This document shows positions 1-9,186 of a stretch of 64,000 nucleotides of DNA, one piece after another. A program made the translations under genes and the position numbers. Below the pieces are notes generated by a model. The model had not been told where the DNA came from. It saw only the letters and a program-made list of their open reading frames with translations, and made no database searches. Source of the DNA: Pseudidiomarina atlantica (GTDB lineage Bacteria > Pseudomonadota > Gammaproteobacteria > Enterobacterales > Alteromonadaceae); NCBI RefSeq assembly GCF_000753735.1, contig NZ_JPIN01000012.1, forward strand, positions 124,001 to 188,000, given 5' to 3'. Position 1 is the first letter of the stretch. Every line of letters starts with the position of its first letter.

Positions 1-1493
1 TAGGTACCATTATTGGTACCACTGTCGGCATCCTCATCGTAACGCTGACGCTTGATGCGACCTTTTACGCTGGATTATTACTGACGCTGTGGGTCGTGGG
101 TTGCGTCTACACCTCGACCTTGCTGCATGGTTTGATTTCCTATGGTGCCGTGCTGGCTGGCTACTCAGCTTCCATGGTGGTACTGCTAACGCGCACCACC
201 GATGCGTTACTCCCGCTCGGCATCGACCGCATGATCACCGTGATGCTGGGTATCTTTACTGCCCTTATCATCGGCTATTTGTTCACTTATAAACGTGCTG
301 AACAAACCCTCGTCAACCGTGTGCGTCGACACACTGCGGCGAACTTGCAACTACTTGCTAAAGCCTTTGCCCAAGGCAGTATTGATAAGTTACCGATCCA
401 CGAGCAGATCACCCAACTGGCGCACTTAGAAACCCAGCTTGCCGAGCACGGCACTGGTTCGCCTTCGGCGCATTTATCGGCGCGTTTGTTTCGACGCTTA
501 CTGAACGCGCAATTAGGTATTTTTGCACAACTGGAGACGCGCTATTTTAGCGGCGAAGGTTTAACTGCGTCAGAACCCCTCAGTGAGGCCCTGAACACCT
601 GCGCGCAAGCCATTATTGATAATGACATCAACGCCATGCGCACAAGTATCGCAGCATTACAGCCTTTGGTTGTCGAAACACCGCTGGCCGCCGCTTTCGC
701 CGAGTTTGAGCAAGCGGCAACGGAACGTCTAGCCTTCCGTGAAAGTGGCGCCGCCGCGCAATCGGTGCGTGCTCCTTCGGTGTTGTTGCATCGTGACTGG
801 CGTGGCGCCAAAGAGACTGCGCTACGCACTTTTGCGGTGATGGGACTCATAAGCATGTTTTGGGCGATCACCGGCTGGCCGCAAATTGGCTTTTTGCTAC
901 TGGGTGCATCCGTAATGCTGACCCTATTTTCGACCGCAGAAAATCCGGCGAAGACCATGTATTACGTGTTCTTGGGACAAACGGCAGGCGCCAGCTTGGC
1001 ATTGTTGATTCAAGCTTTCTTATGGCCGCATACCGACAGCATTTTCACCATGCTGCTGTGTTTATTACCGGTAGTGCTGTTGGCGGGAATCCCCATGGCG
1101 CATAACCGCACCGCACCGGGTTCGATGGACGCTATCTTAGTATTTCTACTGTTAATGCAGCCCAATTTGCATTATGAATTTGACGCTTTTCAATCGGTCA
1201 GTATTGCGCTTGCAGTTATCGCGGCACCACTGTTGGCCATGGCCAGTTATCGGTTGGTATTTCCGACCAATTTGCGAAGCCGCCAGCGACATTTGCTGCA
1301 AGCGCTGGAGCGTGAGTTAAACGAACTGAACGAACGTAAACTTTCGGAACAACAATTGCTGCGCTATCGTGCGCGCTTCTATCATCGCTTGTTTAAACTC
1401 TATCAAATCGCTGACAAGCTCGACTTCAACGCCAAACTAACGGCTGCTCGCTGGCTCATTCGGGTGCAGCAGGCACTTGATCAACAGACATAA
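1..1493 (+). CDS. FUSC-family inner-membrane transporter, 5'-truncated
   Basis: The frame is open from base 3 without a stop, so the true start lies upstream of the window. A membrane block at the edge (FYAGLLLTLWVVGC) is followed by a helical soluble region over roughly residues 100-270 and a second membrane block that includes FWAITGWPQIGFLLLGASVM. A charged, helical C-terminal tail ends the protein. This membrane-soluble-membrane plan is that of the FUSC / aromatic-acid exporter family (AaeB, YccS), which exports small aromatic acids across the inner membrane. The substrate cannot be read from the sequence. An ATG at 228 of this frame or one nearer 96 would only give partial proteins, so neither is taken as the start. 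Confidence 0.8.
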   Translation, partial: GTIIGTTVGILIVTLTLDATFYAGLLLTLWVVGCVYTSTLLHGLISYGAVLAGYSASMVVLLTRTTDALLPLGIDRMITVMLGIFTALIIGYLFTYKRAEQTLVNRVRRHTAANLQLLAKAFAQGSIDKLPIHEQITQLAHLETQLAEHGTGSPSAHLSARLFRRLLNAQLGIFAQLETRYFSGEGLTASEPLSEALNTCAQAIIDNDINAMRTSIAALQPLVVETPLAAAFAEFEQAATERLAFRESGAAAQSVRAPSVLLHRDWRGAKETALRTFAVMGLISMFWAITGWPQIGFLLLGASVMLTLFSTAENPAKTMYYVFLGQTAGASLALLIQAFLWPHTDSIFTMLLCLLPVVLLAGIPMAHNRTAPGSMDAILVFLLLMQPNLHYEFDAFQSVSIALAVIAAPLLAMASYRLVFPTNLRSRQRHLLQALERELNELNERKLSEQQLLRYRARFYHRLFKLYQIADKLDFNAKLTAARWLIRVQQALDQQT

Positions 1494-1520
1494 AAAAAGC
1501 GCACTCAAGAGAGTGCGCTT
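1492..1520 (-). terminator. Rho-independent terminator of the OmpA-like gene
   Basis: A perfect 10-bp stem (AAGCGCACTC and GAGTGCGCTT) with a 4-nt loop is followed by a T-run when read on the minus strand. It lies just past the stop of the minus-strand OmpA-like gene. The plus-strand gene on the other side ends within the A-run, but in that direction there is no T-run after the stem. Confidence 0.8.
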
Positions 1521-1540
1521 GGCGTTCTAAAGACGTGCTC

Positions 1541-2173
1541 TTATTCCACTGTATTCGGCACAATCCGCAACTCAACGCGACGGTTTAGCTGACGCCCTGT
1601 TTCGGTTTCGTTGGTGGCCACCGGTTGCGTCTCACCAAAGCCCATAGTGGTTACGCGACGTGAATCCACCGCATTACCCACCAAATGGTTGCGCACCGCA
1701 TTGGCACGGTTCAGCGACAATTGTTGGTTGTATTCCGCTGAGCCGGTGCTATCGGTGTGACCTTCAACGATCATCGTGGTTTTTTCGTACTGGTTCAAAA
1801 CCCGTGCCACATCGTTCAGCACTGGATTGAAGTTCGACGCGATGACCGCACTGTCGGTGGCAAAGGTAATGTTACTCGGCAATTGCAAGCGAATGGTATC
1901 GCCATCTCGAATAACCTGTACGCCGCTACCCGATAGTTCTTCGCGGAATTGCTCTTCTTGACGGTCCATGTACGAGCCAATTGCACTGCCAGCCAGCGCT
2001 CCTACTGCAGCACCCCAAACATAGCGACTCTTGTCATGATCACCGGTGCCTTTACCAAGCAATGCACCCGCTACAGCACCAATGGCTGCGCCTTTTTGCG
2101 TATTGGTCATTGGTGTTTGACAACCAGCTACAAAAACAGCTGTTGCGGCAATAACTGGAATCCATTTGTTCAT
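1541..2173 (-). CDS. OmpA-family lipoprotein with glycine-zipper region
   Basis: A 210-residue envelope protein. It opens with a lipoprotein signal peptide (lipobox VAGC, cysteine near residue 18), then has a glycine/alanine-rich glycine-zipper region (GAAIGAVAGALLGKGTG, about residues 28-70) and a C-terminal OmpA-like peptidoglycan-binding domain (about 95-205). The OmpA motifs are visible: a VEGHTDSTGS block and NRRVEL near the end. This is the layout of YiaD-like lipoproteins, which anchor the outer membrane to the cell wall. A terminator follows directly. It looks monocistronic. Confidence 0.88.
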   Translation of the reverse strand: MNKWIPVIAATAVFVAGCQTPMTNTQKGAAIGAVAGALLGKGTGDHDKSRYVWGAAVGALAGSAIGSYMDRQEEQFREELSGSGVQVIRDGDTIRLQLPSNITFATDSAVIASNFNPVLNDVARVLNQYEKTTMIVEGHTDSTGSAEYNQQLSLNRANAVRNHLVGNAVDSRRVTTMGFGETQPVATNETETGRQLNRRVELRIVPNTVE

Positions 2174-2254
2174 GACACAACCTCTTAATTAAGCAAATGA
2201 GTGTCTTTACAAAGTAGCATATGTGTAAGATTAGCGTATGCCCTTTACCAAAAA

Positions 2255-3316
2255 TTAAGGCTCCAGCCGAATCAGTTGGCCGCTTTCGCTGTCGGTTAAC
2301 ACGTACACATGACCGTCTGCACTCACTGTGACCGCGCGCAAACGACTGCCGTCGGCGACCTCAATTTCATCAGCTAAGCGCCAGCCCTCGGGCGTTGGTG
2401 CAAACACTTGTAAGCGTTTACCGGCCAACTGCGTGACCAATAAGTGCCCTTGCCACTGCGCTAGCAAACTGTGTTGATACAGCGCCATATCCGATGGTGC
2501 CAGCGATGGCGTCCATTGATAGACCGGCTCGACAACGCCGGGCAGTTGCTGATAAGGCGTCACCATAGCCCCAGTGTAATCAATGCCGTAACTGACGATT
2601 GGCCAGCCGTAATTTTTGCCCGCCTGCAATCGGTTAATTTCATCTCCACCTTTAGGACCATGTTCATGCTGCCAGAGTGTATCCGTTTGCGCGTCGTAGA
2701 CGATGCCCTGACTGTTGCGATGGCCGTAGCTAAAAATATACCCACCGGCTTTGTCTGGGAACGGGTTGTCAGCAGCGGCGCTGCCATCGGCGTTCATCCG
2801 CACTGTCTTGCCAAAGTGGTTACTGAGCACTTGCGCCTGTTCACGCCAGTCAAAGCCATCACCGAGAGTTAGTATCAAGGTATTATCCGCAAGCCAAGCC
2901 ATGCGTCCACCATAGTGCGCTGCCCCCTCACGCTGCGCATCTGCGGCGAAAATTTGTTGCAGCTCCGTCACTCGTAAGGGGCGGGTTCGAGATAGCTCAC
3001 CACGCGCTACACAGGTGGTATTAGCTTTCACCGTTCCGCAAGAATAACTGAAGTAGATTGCGCGACTTTCGGCAAAGTCAGGAGCCAAAGTTACCGCAAA
3101 TAAACCGCTTTGCCCCGATACGAACAGCTCCGGCAATGCTAAGGGGATGTCATCGACAAAGCCAAGTTCAGAAATATGTTTAAAGCCCCCGTTGCGCTCA
3201 GTCACCAAAAAGCTACCCGGTTGTTCCGGTAGTTCAGTGAGGTCCCACGGATAGTTCAAGTCATTCGCCAACACCACTTCGTTCAGGGCTAGGCCTAGCA
3301 ATAGCAGCATACTCAT
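2255..3316 (-). CDS. PQQ-dependent aldose sugar dehydrogenase, YliI type
   Basis: A 353-residue predicted periplasmic protein of the soluble glucose/aldose dehydrogenase family, a six-bladed beta-propeller that oxidises aldoses with PQQ. It has a short hydrophobic N-terminus. Family-typical stretches are visible, for example GGRMAW, LTLGDGFDWR, FGKTVRMNADGS, SYGHRNSQG, WQHEHGPKGGDEIN and NYGWP. The start overlaps the preceding small membrane protein by 4 bp (ATGA), so it is the last gene of a minus-strand operon. Whether the host makes PQQ cannot be seen here. The length is a little short for the family but complete at both ends. Confidence 0.85.
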   Translation of the reverse strand: MSMLLLLGLALNEVVLANDLNYPWDLTELPEQPGSFLVTERNGGFKHISELGFVDDIPLALPELFVSGQSGLFAVTLAPDFAESRAIYFSYSCGTVKANTTCVARGELSRTRPLRVTELQQIFAADAQREGAAHYGGRMAWLADNTLILTLGDGFDWREQAQVLSNHFGKTVRMNADGSAAADNPFPDKAGGYIFSYGHRNSQGIVYDAQTDTLWQHEHGPKGGDEINRLQAGKNYGWPIVSYGIDYTGAMVTPYQQLPGVVEPVYQWTPSLAPSDMALYQHSLLAQWQGHLLVTQLAGKRLQVFAPTPEGWRLADEIEVADGSRLRAVTVSADGHVYVLTDSESGQLIRLEP

Positions 3317-3771
3317 ACCATCGGCTCCTCTAATTCACGGGGCGTTGGTCGCCACAGCCGATCAAACAACCAGCCGGCCAGTGCACCCGTTGCGGCCATC
3401 GCTAATAATCCCGTCCACTCACGAGTTGCCGCGATCAATGTTGGCATTGGCGCAATACTGTTGACCAATGTGAATGCCACCAATAAACCGACAAATCCGG
3501 CCACCACGAACCACCAGCGTTCGGCGGCACTGCGCCAACGCGCAAGCGCGGCTGCAAGCGGTAAAGCAACAATCATAACAGCAGCAACAATTGCAGCGAA
3601 AATTGGCGAAAAATGAGTAATATCGTGAATTATCGTCGAAATTCTGACATCGAACGGAACAGGAACAGATAGCGCAACAAGCGCGGCCAAATTGAATTGG
3701 GTTTGAATAATGCTGCCAACAATGGCGGCTCCTACTACGGCTATCACAAAGGCGATTAAAGTACGCAGCAT
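3313..3771 (-). CDS. Small four-helix membrane protein of unknown function
   Basis: I do not recognise the family. The 152 residues contain about four hydrophobic helices: the N-terminal 20 residues, one around AAIVAAVMIVALPLAAALA, one around WWFVVAGFVGLLVAF, and one around LLAMAATGALAGWLFDRLW. A good ribosome-binding site (GGAGGT) sits just upstream of the ATG. The 3' end overlaps the sugar dehydrogenase start by 4 bp, so the two are probably translationally coupled. The upstream neighbours are the DUF6702 protein and the M1-like peptidase. Confidence 0.75.
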   Translation of the reverse strand: MLRTLIAFVIAVVGAAIVGSIIQTQFNLAALVALSVPVPFDVRISTIIHDITHFSPIFAAIVAAVMIVALPLAAALARWRSAAERWWFVVAGFVGLLVAFTLVNSIAPMPTLIAATREWTGLLAMAATGALAGWLFDRLWRPTPRELEEPMV

Positions 3772-3793
3772 GCCACCTCCGGCGTGGGATTAA

Positions 3794-4288
3794 TTAAAAA
3801 GAAACGCTTAGCCAATCGTCCTGTGCATTGAACTGCAGGCTTTGCACTTGGTCATCACGCTCAATATTGACCAAATTCTGTTGCTCCGTCCACAATTCTT
3901 GCAGTGCTTTTTGTTTCACGCGCAGACCGTTTAGTGCGGTTGGCATGGCGACCTCCTGATAAACCCAAAAATCGCGTCCTTCAACCTGATAGCCCACGCT
4001 CTCTAACGTTAACGGCTGCCCATCTGCGGTTTGCAAGGCAAAGGCTTCCAACACATACGCAGCAAACAGTGCGCGGGTTTCTTCATCGGTGTGAATATCG
4101 GCCTGCTTTTTATTAAACAATTCGCCAACGGCGTGCTCAGCATCATGCAACACAAAGCGATGCATAATCTCAATATTGCCTGTACGCTCGTTAAATAGAA
4201 TGGTCGTAACCCCAGACTTGAGTTGGTGGGCAGCTAAGCTACCCACCCAACACAAGGCGACGGCCAGCAAAAAGAACTTAGTTCTCAT
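3794..4288 (-). CDS. DUF6702-like secreted protein
   Basis: A 164-residue protein with a clear signal peptide (cleavage probably after SLAA). It then has a beta-rich domain with the family-typical HQLKSGVTTILFN opening and a HRFVLHDAEHA segment. Proteins of this type are commonly encoded beside M1-like metallopeptidases. Here the start overlaps the end of that peptidase gene by 11 bp, which supports a joint envelope function. The biochemical role is unknown to me. Confidence 0.75.
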   Translation of the reverse strand: MRTKFFLLAVALCWVGSLAAHQLKSGVTTILFNERTGNIEIMHRFVLHDAEHAVGELFNKKQADIHTDEETRALFAAYVLEAFALQTADGQPLTLESVGYQVEGRDFWVYQEVAMPTALNGLRVKQKALQELWTEQQNLVNIERDDQVQSLQFNAQDDWLSVSF

Positions 4289-6734
4289 CGCTCTCCTCGT
4301 CTTCAGCCGCTTCAGATTTCAATTTAGTTTTGGCTTCTTGCATCAAGTCACGACTGATGTGATCGGTGCCACGGGTTGCTTTAAACGCTTCAATCCGTGA
4401 TTCGATAAAGCGGCGCGGATAATAGTTGTTGGCGATATCCACGTCTGCAGTTTCCCAGTTCGGGTCTACCGCAAAGCTCACCACTTCTTTATCGGTCACA
4501 ATCAACTTACTCACCTGCTTGGCGTTACGACGCCAAATCTCAGCTGGAATGTGATAACTGTCAGTACTGCCATCAGCATAGGTCATTTCCAACAAAATCG
4601 GCATCACCAAACCACCGACGTTCGAGAAGTCGAGCACATAGTAGTTTTTGTCTTCGGCCACCGCACGATCAAACACGCGACGCTCCCAAGGCTCAAGCTT
4701 TTCGAGGAACGACTGATAGGCGTTGCGTTGCTTGTTCGTCACCGTAAAGCGATCGTTGTCGTCGTGGAAATCGCGTACATCTGGGTTCATTTCTACCCAC
4801 GTTTTGCGACCTTCGGCTTCATTACGCTGCACAAAGTACGAGACTGGCTTTTCAGCTTCAGCTTCACGATGACGCTGCCAATCAATATCTGGGTCTTCTG
4901 TGTCTAAGCGCAATTTATAAACCCGATCCAGGCTCAAATCGACATGATCGGTAGTGTAGAACCAACCGCGCCAGAACCAGTCAAGATCTACCCCTGAAGC
5001 TTCTTCCATAGTGCGGAAAAAGTCAGCTGGCGTTGGACGCTTGAACATCCAACGCTGCGCAAATTCGCGGAAAGCGAAGTCAAAGAGTTCACGACCCATG
5101 ACTACTTCGCGCAAGATATTCAATGCTGCAGCTGGCTTCGTGTATGCATTTGGACCTAAGCGCAACACACTGTCCGACTGGGTCATAATCGGTACTTGTA
5201 CCGATGACTTCATATAATCAATGATGCCGCGAGGCTCAACACCCCATGGAATCTGGGGATCCCATTCACGCCCTGCAACGCCGTCGAGGAAACTATTAAG
5301 GCCCTCATCCATCCAGGTCCATTGGCGCTCGTCAGAGTTCACAATCATCGGGAAGTAAATGTGACCAATCTCATGAATCACCACTCCGATCAAAAAGCGC
5401 TTCTCCGCCAGTGAATAAGTGCGTGTACCATCATCTTGCAGCTCTGTACGCGGACCATTAAAGGTGATCATCGGGTATTCCATGCCACCAACCGGACCAT
5501 TCACCGATTGCGCAGTTGGATACGGATAATCGAACGAGAAACGACTATAAACTTCCATAGTGTGAATGACCGATGCGGTCGAATATTTCTTCCACAAGTC
5601 GCCACCCTCTTTCGGATAAAATGACATGGCCATGACTTCTGGCTGTACGTCACCACCTTGCTGATAGCCTTGCGCATCCCAGATGAACTTACGCGAGGAC
5701 GCCCACGCAAAATCACGCACGTTGTCGGCTTTGAATCGCCACACTTTACGCTCATCGGTACCGGCTTTCTCGTTCTCCAATGCTTCCTCTTCGGTAACAA
5801 CAAACACTGGCGCATCAGCCGTACGGGCTTGCTCTAAACGCTCACGTTGCTCAGCTGTAAGCACTTGCCGCGGGTTCTGCAAGACACCACTGGCAGACAC
5901 AATATGATCTGCTGGAACATCGATGCTGACCTCAAAATCACCAAATTCCATGGTGAATTCGCCGCTGCCTAAGAATTCTTTATTAGTCCAGGCTTCGTAG
6001 TCAGTAAATGCTGTCACGCGTGGGTACCACTGCGCGATTAGGAAGATATCGTTACCACCTTCGCGGGCATCGTCAGGGAAGTGCTCATAACCCGCACGAG
6101 CGCCAACCGCGTCTTCTTCAACGATGTTATAACCGAAGTCGATGGCGATTTCGGTCTTTTCACCTGGTGCCAAAGGCTCCGGTAAATCAACCCGCATGTT
6201 GGTGCCGACAATAGTGAAGCTCAACGCGTCACCACCATCAGCTGCAACTTTCTTGATTTCAAAACCAAGTTCGTTATCACTCATGAACTGCTGTCGACGC
6301 AATTGTCCAAGCGATAATCGTGCCGGTTTATCAATACCGTTCAAATCGACGTCAGGGCGGCTGCCAAAGGTATCGGTACGCTCAGCTATAGAATCATTGC
6401 GAAAGATGTTTTGATCTAAATGAAACCAAATGTATTTCAGCGTGTACGGAGAATTGTTGTGATAAGTAATAGTTTCAGAGGCATCGAGACGACGCTTCTC
6501 TTCATCTAAGCGAACGTTGATTTCATAATCAGCGCGCTGTTGCCAATAGTTTTCACCTGGTTCACCGGCCGCACTGCGATAAACGTTGGGGGTTGGAAGC
6601 ACTTCATCAAGTTGACGAAACTTGTCTTCGTAGTCGCCTTTGGTCTGTTTGATCGCCGAAGCATAGACATCACCCATACCAAAACTGACTACGGCAACAG
6701 CTGCTACCGAAAGCCAAATACTCGAACGCTGCAT
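4278..6734 (-). CDS. M1-family (gluzincin) zinc metallopeptidase, secreted
   Basis: About 818 residues. I chose the ATG at 6734 because it follows an AGAG ribosome-binding site and opens directly into a signal peptide (MQRSSIWLSVAAVAVVSFG). The zinc site is intact: HEIGH at about residue 455 and the third ligand in WTWMDEGLNSFL about 25 residues later. A GGMEYP motif about 35 residues upstream corresponds to the substrate-binding GxMEN of M1 aminopeptidases. The long N-terminal part is the beta-sandwich domain of the family. It is the first gene of a four-gene minus-strand operon. It probably cleaves peptides in the periplasm; the substrate is unknown. Confidence 0.9.
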   Translation of the reverse strand: MQRSSIWLSVAAVAVVSFGMGDVYASAIKQTKGDYEDKFRQLDEVLPTPNVYRSAAGEPGENYWQQRADYEINVRLDEEKRRLDASETITYHNNSPYTLKYIWFHLDQNIFRNDSIAERTDTFGSRPDVDLNGIDKPARLSLGQLRRQQFMSDNELGFEIKKVAADGGDALSFTIVGTNMRVDLPEPLAPGEKTEIAIDFGYNIVEEDAVGARAGYEHFPDDAREGGNDIFLIAQWYPRVTAFTDYEAWTNKEFLGSGEFTMEFGDFEVSIDVPADHIVSASGVLQNPRQVLTAEQRERLEQARTADAPVFVVTEEEALENEKAGTDERKVWRFKADNVRDFAWASSRKFIWDAQGYQQGGDVQPEVMAMSFYPKEGGDLWKKYSTASVIHTMEVYSRFSFDYPYPTAQSVNGPVGGMEYPMITFNGPRTELQDDGTRTYSLAEKRFLIGVVIHEIGHIYFPMIVNSDERQWTWMDEGLNSFLDGVAGREWDPQIPWGVEPRGIIDYMKSSVQVPIMTQSDSVLRLGPNAYTKPAAALNILREVVMGRELFDFAFREFAQRWMFKRPTPADFFRTMEEASGVDLDWFWRGWFYTTDHVDLSLDRVYKLRLDTEDPDIDWQRHREAEAEKPVSYFVQRNEAEGRKTWVEMNPDVRDFHDDNDRFTVTNKQRNAYQSFLEKLEPWERRVFDRAVAEDKNYYVLDFSNVGGLVMPILLEMTYADGSTDSYHIPAEIWRRNAKQVSKLIVTDKEVVSFAVDPNWETADVDIANNYYPRRFIESRIEAFKATRGTDHISRDLMQEAKTKLKSEAAEDEESDEN

Positions 6735-6886
6735 AGTAATTCTCTTTTTGCTGAAATAATGAATGAAAAGTATCAAACTTCAGGCATCATCACCATCGCA
6801 TTGGTCGTAAAAAGTTTCCTTTTGTCGCTTCTTGTGCTTTACATTAAAGTAACACGGAAAAATAAGAACAATAGTGGATCCTGAAG

Positions 6887-8320
6887 TTGCACACGAGACC
6901 TCTACATTCATTTGCCAGTAGCTCATTTCGCTATTTTTCCTTGATATGCCTGTGGCTACTGGTTTGGTGGGCTGCTCGACTACTCGAATACCAACCCTAT
7001 ATTAGCCTTTGGTATCCGCCTGCTGGTTTGTCACTCGCTACTTTTATACTCATTGGTCGCCGCGGTTTTCTACCGATACTTGCTGCAACCCTGTGCGCTG
7101 GCATGTGGATGTATTTAGAGCAATCACAACCGCCGCCGCTCGGTACACAACTCTGGAATAGCCTCATTCTTGGCTCTGCGCATACCCTTGCCTACGCCAT
7201 CGGTGGTTTCTATTTTCATGCCACCATTGGCAAATGGGAGCTTCACCAAGCTCCTCAACGGGTGTTGTCTTTTCTCTCAATTATCATTCTGACAACCCTG
7301 CTCGGCACTTGGTCTGGGCTTACCGGTTTCTATTTAATCGGCGGCATGAGCGCCGACAATATTGCCAGTAGCTGGCTCCTCTGGTGGATTGGCGACTTAG
7401 CCGGGGCGTTGGTGTTAACACCCTTTTTCATCCTAGTGTTATCACGGATCTGGGATTACGACTCAAGTTGGTTACGGCCACTGACCGTCAAGCGCAGCCA
7501 TATGCCTTTATGGCAACATCTATGGCACCGTAAGCTATTTATCATGATCGCAATTGTCGGCCTGGTGATTACCTCTGATTACTACTACAACCATCCGGCC
7601 GTGGCCTACTTCATCTTTTTTGTCAGCTTGCCGCAAATGTGGATTGTTTTTACCGAGTCACTCGAACGAACCTTGGTGAGTCTTGCGATAATTAGCTTAG
7701 TGATTGCCCTTTGGTTCGGCTTTTACGGCGTCGACGAACATGCACTCACCTACCAATTTGCCCTATGTGTGATTGCTGCAAATGCCTACTTTGGACTATC
7801 TGTTCCATCATTATTGCAGCAAAATCGCGATCTTGAACAACAAACTAGAATCGACAACCTAACCCAAGTTGCCAGTCGCGCACACTTCTTTAAACTCGCC
7901 GAACGTCAATTACAGGGCCGGCGTGACTCAGATTTTCCACTCGCTTTAGTGGTTTTCGATCTCGACGCATTTAAAGCGATTAACGACCAGTATGGGCATC
8001 TTGTTGGCGACCAAGCCTTAGTGTTGGCGGCACAAACCATTCGTGCCTTGATCCGCCAAAGCGATTTACTCGGGCGCTTTGGCGGTGACGAATTCCTGCT
8101 GTTATTGCACGATCAAGATCTGCAACAAGCCCATGAGACCGTTGATCGCCTCCGCCAAAGCTTACCTGCGGTAGCTACACCCAAAGGATCGGTGCAACTC
8201 TATGCGAGCTTCGGCATTGTCGAAATTAGCCACAACGAGACCTTACAAGACGCCTTACAACGTGCCGATAGCGCCTTGTTACAAGCTAAACGCAAAGGCC
8301 GCAATCAAGTGGTATCATAA
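6887..8320 (+). CDS. MASE1-GGDEF diguanylate cyclase
   Basis: A 477-residue inner-membrane enzyme predicted to make cyclic di-GMP. Residues 1-290 form an eight-helix MASE1-type sensor domain (YQPYISLWYPPAGLSLA is characteristic). A GGDEF domain follows (about 315-475) with intact catalytic motif RFGGDEF and an inhibitory I-site RQSD five residues before it, so product feedback is likely. The start used is TTG with a GGA-rich stretch upstream. No ATG in this frame keeps the full first helix, so the exact start is uncertain. It is divergent from the M1-peptidase operon with a 150-bp intergenic region. Confidence 0.85.
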   Translation: MHTRPLHSFASSSFRYFSLICLWLLVWWAARLLEYQPYISLWYPPAGLSLATFILIGRRGFLPILAATLCAGMWMYLEQSQPPPLGTQLWNSLILGSAHTLAYAIGGFYFHATIGKWELHQAPQRVLSFLSIIILTTLLGTWSGLTGFYLIGGMSADNIASSWLLWWIGDLAGALVLTPFFILVLSRIWDYDSSWLRPLTVKRSHMPLWQHLWHRKLFIMIAIVGLVITSDYYYNHPAVAYFIFFVSLPQMWIVFTESLERTLVSLAIISLVIALWFGFYGVDEHALTYQFALCVIAANAYFGLSVPSLLQQNRDLEQQTRIDNLTQVASRAHFFKLAERQLQGRRDSDFPLALVVFDLDAFKAINDQYGHLVGDQALVLAAQTIRALIRQSDLLGRFGGDEFLLLLHDQDLQQAHETVDRLRQSLPAVATPKGSVQLYASFGIVEISHNETLQDALQRADSALLQAKRKGRNQVVS

Positions 8321-8359
8321 GCATCATTAACGTCTTCAAATATCGACAGAGTAAGTCTT

Positions 8360-8809
8360 ATGCCAACTATCGACATCCTTGTTGCAACCACCTCTGGCAA
8401 CACTGAGTATTTAGCTGATCAACTCAGCGAACAACTACAAAACGCAGGTTTCCAAACCCGCATGCATTACGAACCTGATTACGGTGAATTAATCGGCGCA
8501 CTCGACGCTGAGAGTATCTGGTTAGGCTGTGTCGCTAGCCATGGTGCTGGTGAATACGCCGATAGCATGCTTGATTTTGCTGCCGATCTGCACCGTAAAC
8601 TGCCGTCACTGGTTGATCTCCGTTATGCCGTTATTGCCGTAGGTGACAGTTGCTACGATACCTACTGCGCAGCAGGCCGTGATTTTGATCAATTACTGGA
8701 AAAATGTGGTGCCAAACGGCTGATTCCAACCCTTGAAATTGATATGTCGCAAGACGATCCGGAGAAAAAAGCATCAACATGGTTAGGATCTATACTGACG
8801 CATCTGTGA
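8360..8809 (+). CDS. mioC: Flavodoxin-like protein MioC
   Basis: A 149-residue flavodoxin-fold protein. The FMN phosphate-binding loop is visible at the N-terminus (TTSGNTEYLADQL) and the second flavin loop in ASHGAGEYADS, with GDSCYDTYC later. MioC is an electron carrier linked to biotin synthase. In Enterobacteria the gene lies beside oriC and is read towards it, as here, and this position is the strongest argument for the name. Ends 377 bp before mnmG. Confidence 0.88.
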   Translation: MPTIDILVATTSGNTEYLADQLSEQLQNAGFQTRMHYEPDYGELIGALDAESIWLGCVASHGAGEYADSMLDFAADLHRKLPSLVDLRYAVIAVGDSCYDTYCAAGRDFDQLLEKCGAKRLIPTLEIDMSQDDPEKKASTWLGSILTHL

Positions 8810-9186
8810 GTAAAGCCTGTATAAGATCATCTGAGATCTGTAGATACTCACTGTACAACTATGTGTATAACTCTAGCTGTGGATAAACACCTAAGTTATC
8901 CACCGGTTGATCAGAACAAGGATCAGGTATTGATCACAGTTTAATGGATCGTTTTGATCCTTGATCCAATTGACTTGCAGTCGGTTATCCACAGAATTCT
9001 CAATGCTAGTAGTAATAGCAATAAAAGATCTAAACAAAAGATCCTTTTCTTTTTTTAATGATCTTTAAAGCCTTTTCGTCAAAAATGAAAAAGCACTAGT
9101 GAACGAAATTTAACCGTTTCGATCTAAGCCATTTAGCGTTAAACTATACGGCTACATTTTTTCACTTAGGTTATCTGGAAAGCTTT
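8810..9186 (+). other. oriC: Chromosomal replication origin oriC (predicted)
   Basis: The 377-bp gap between mioC and mnmG has the hallmarks of a gammaproteobacterial origin. There are two perfect DnaA boxes: TTATCCACA on the plus strand at 8985-8993, and its complement at 8878-8886. Near matches are TTATCCACC at 8896-8904 and the complement of TTATACACA at 8862-8870. I count eleven GATC (Dam/SeqA) sites between 8824 and 9063. The CCGGTTGATC after the 8896 box resembles the E. coli origin as I remember it. An AT-rich tract lies on the mnmG side. No coding sequence is present. Confidence 0.9.
9001..9076 (+). other. Candidate DNA unwinding element of oriC
   Basis: AT-rich segment inside the origin with three GATC-centred, T/A-rich units (AAAAGATCTAAAC, AAAAGATCCTTTTC, AATGATCTTT), recalling the GATC-started 13-mers of the E. 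coli unwinding element. It sits between the 8985 DnaA box and mnmG, the side expected for strand opening. Assigned by composition and position only. Confidence 0.6.

Noticed and set aside
542-958. 138-codon minus-strand frame within the FUSC gene
   Set aside because: Opposite-strand shadow of a well-supported membrane protein; no ribosome-binding site.
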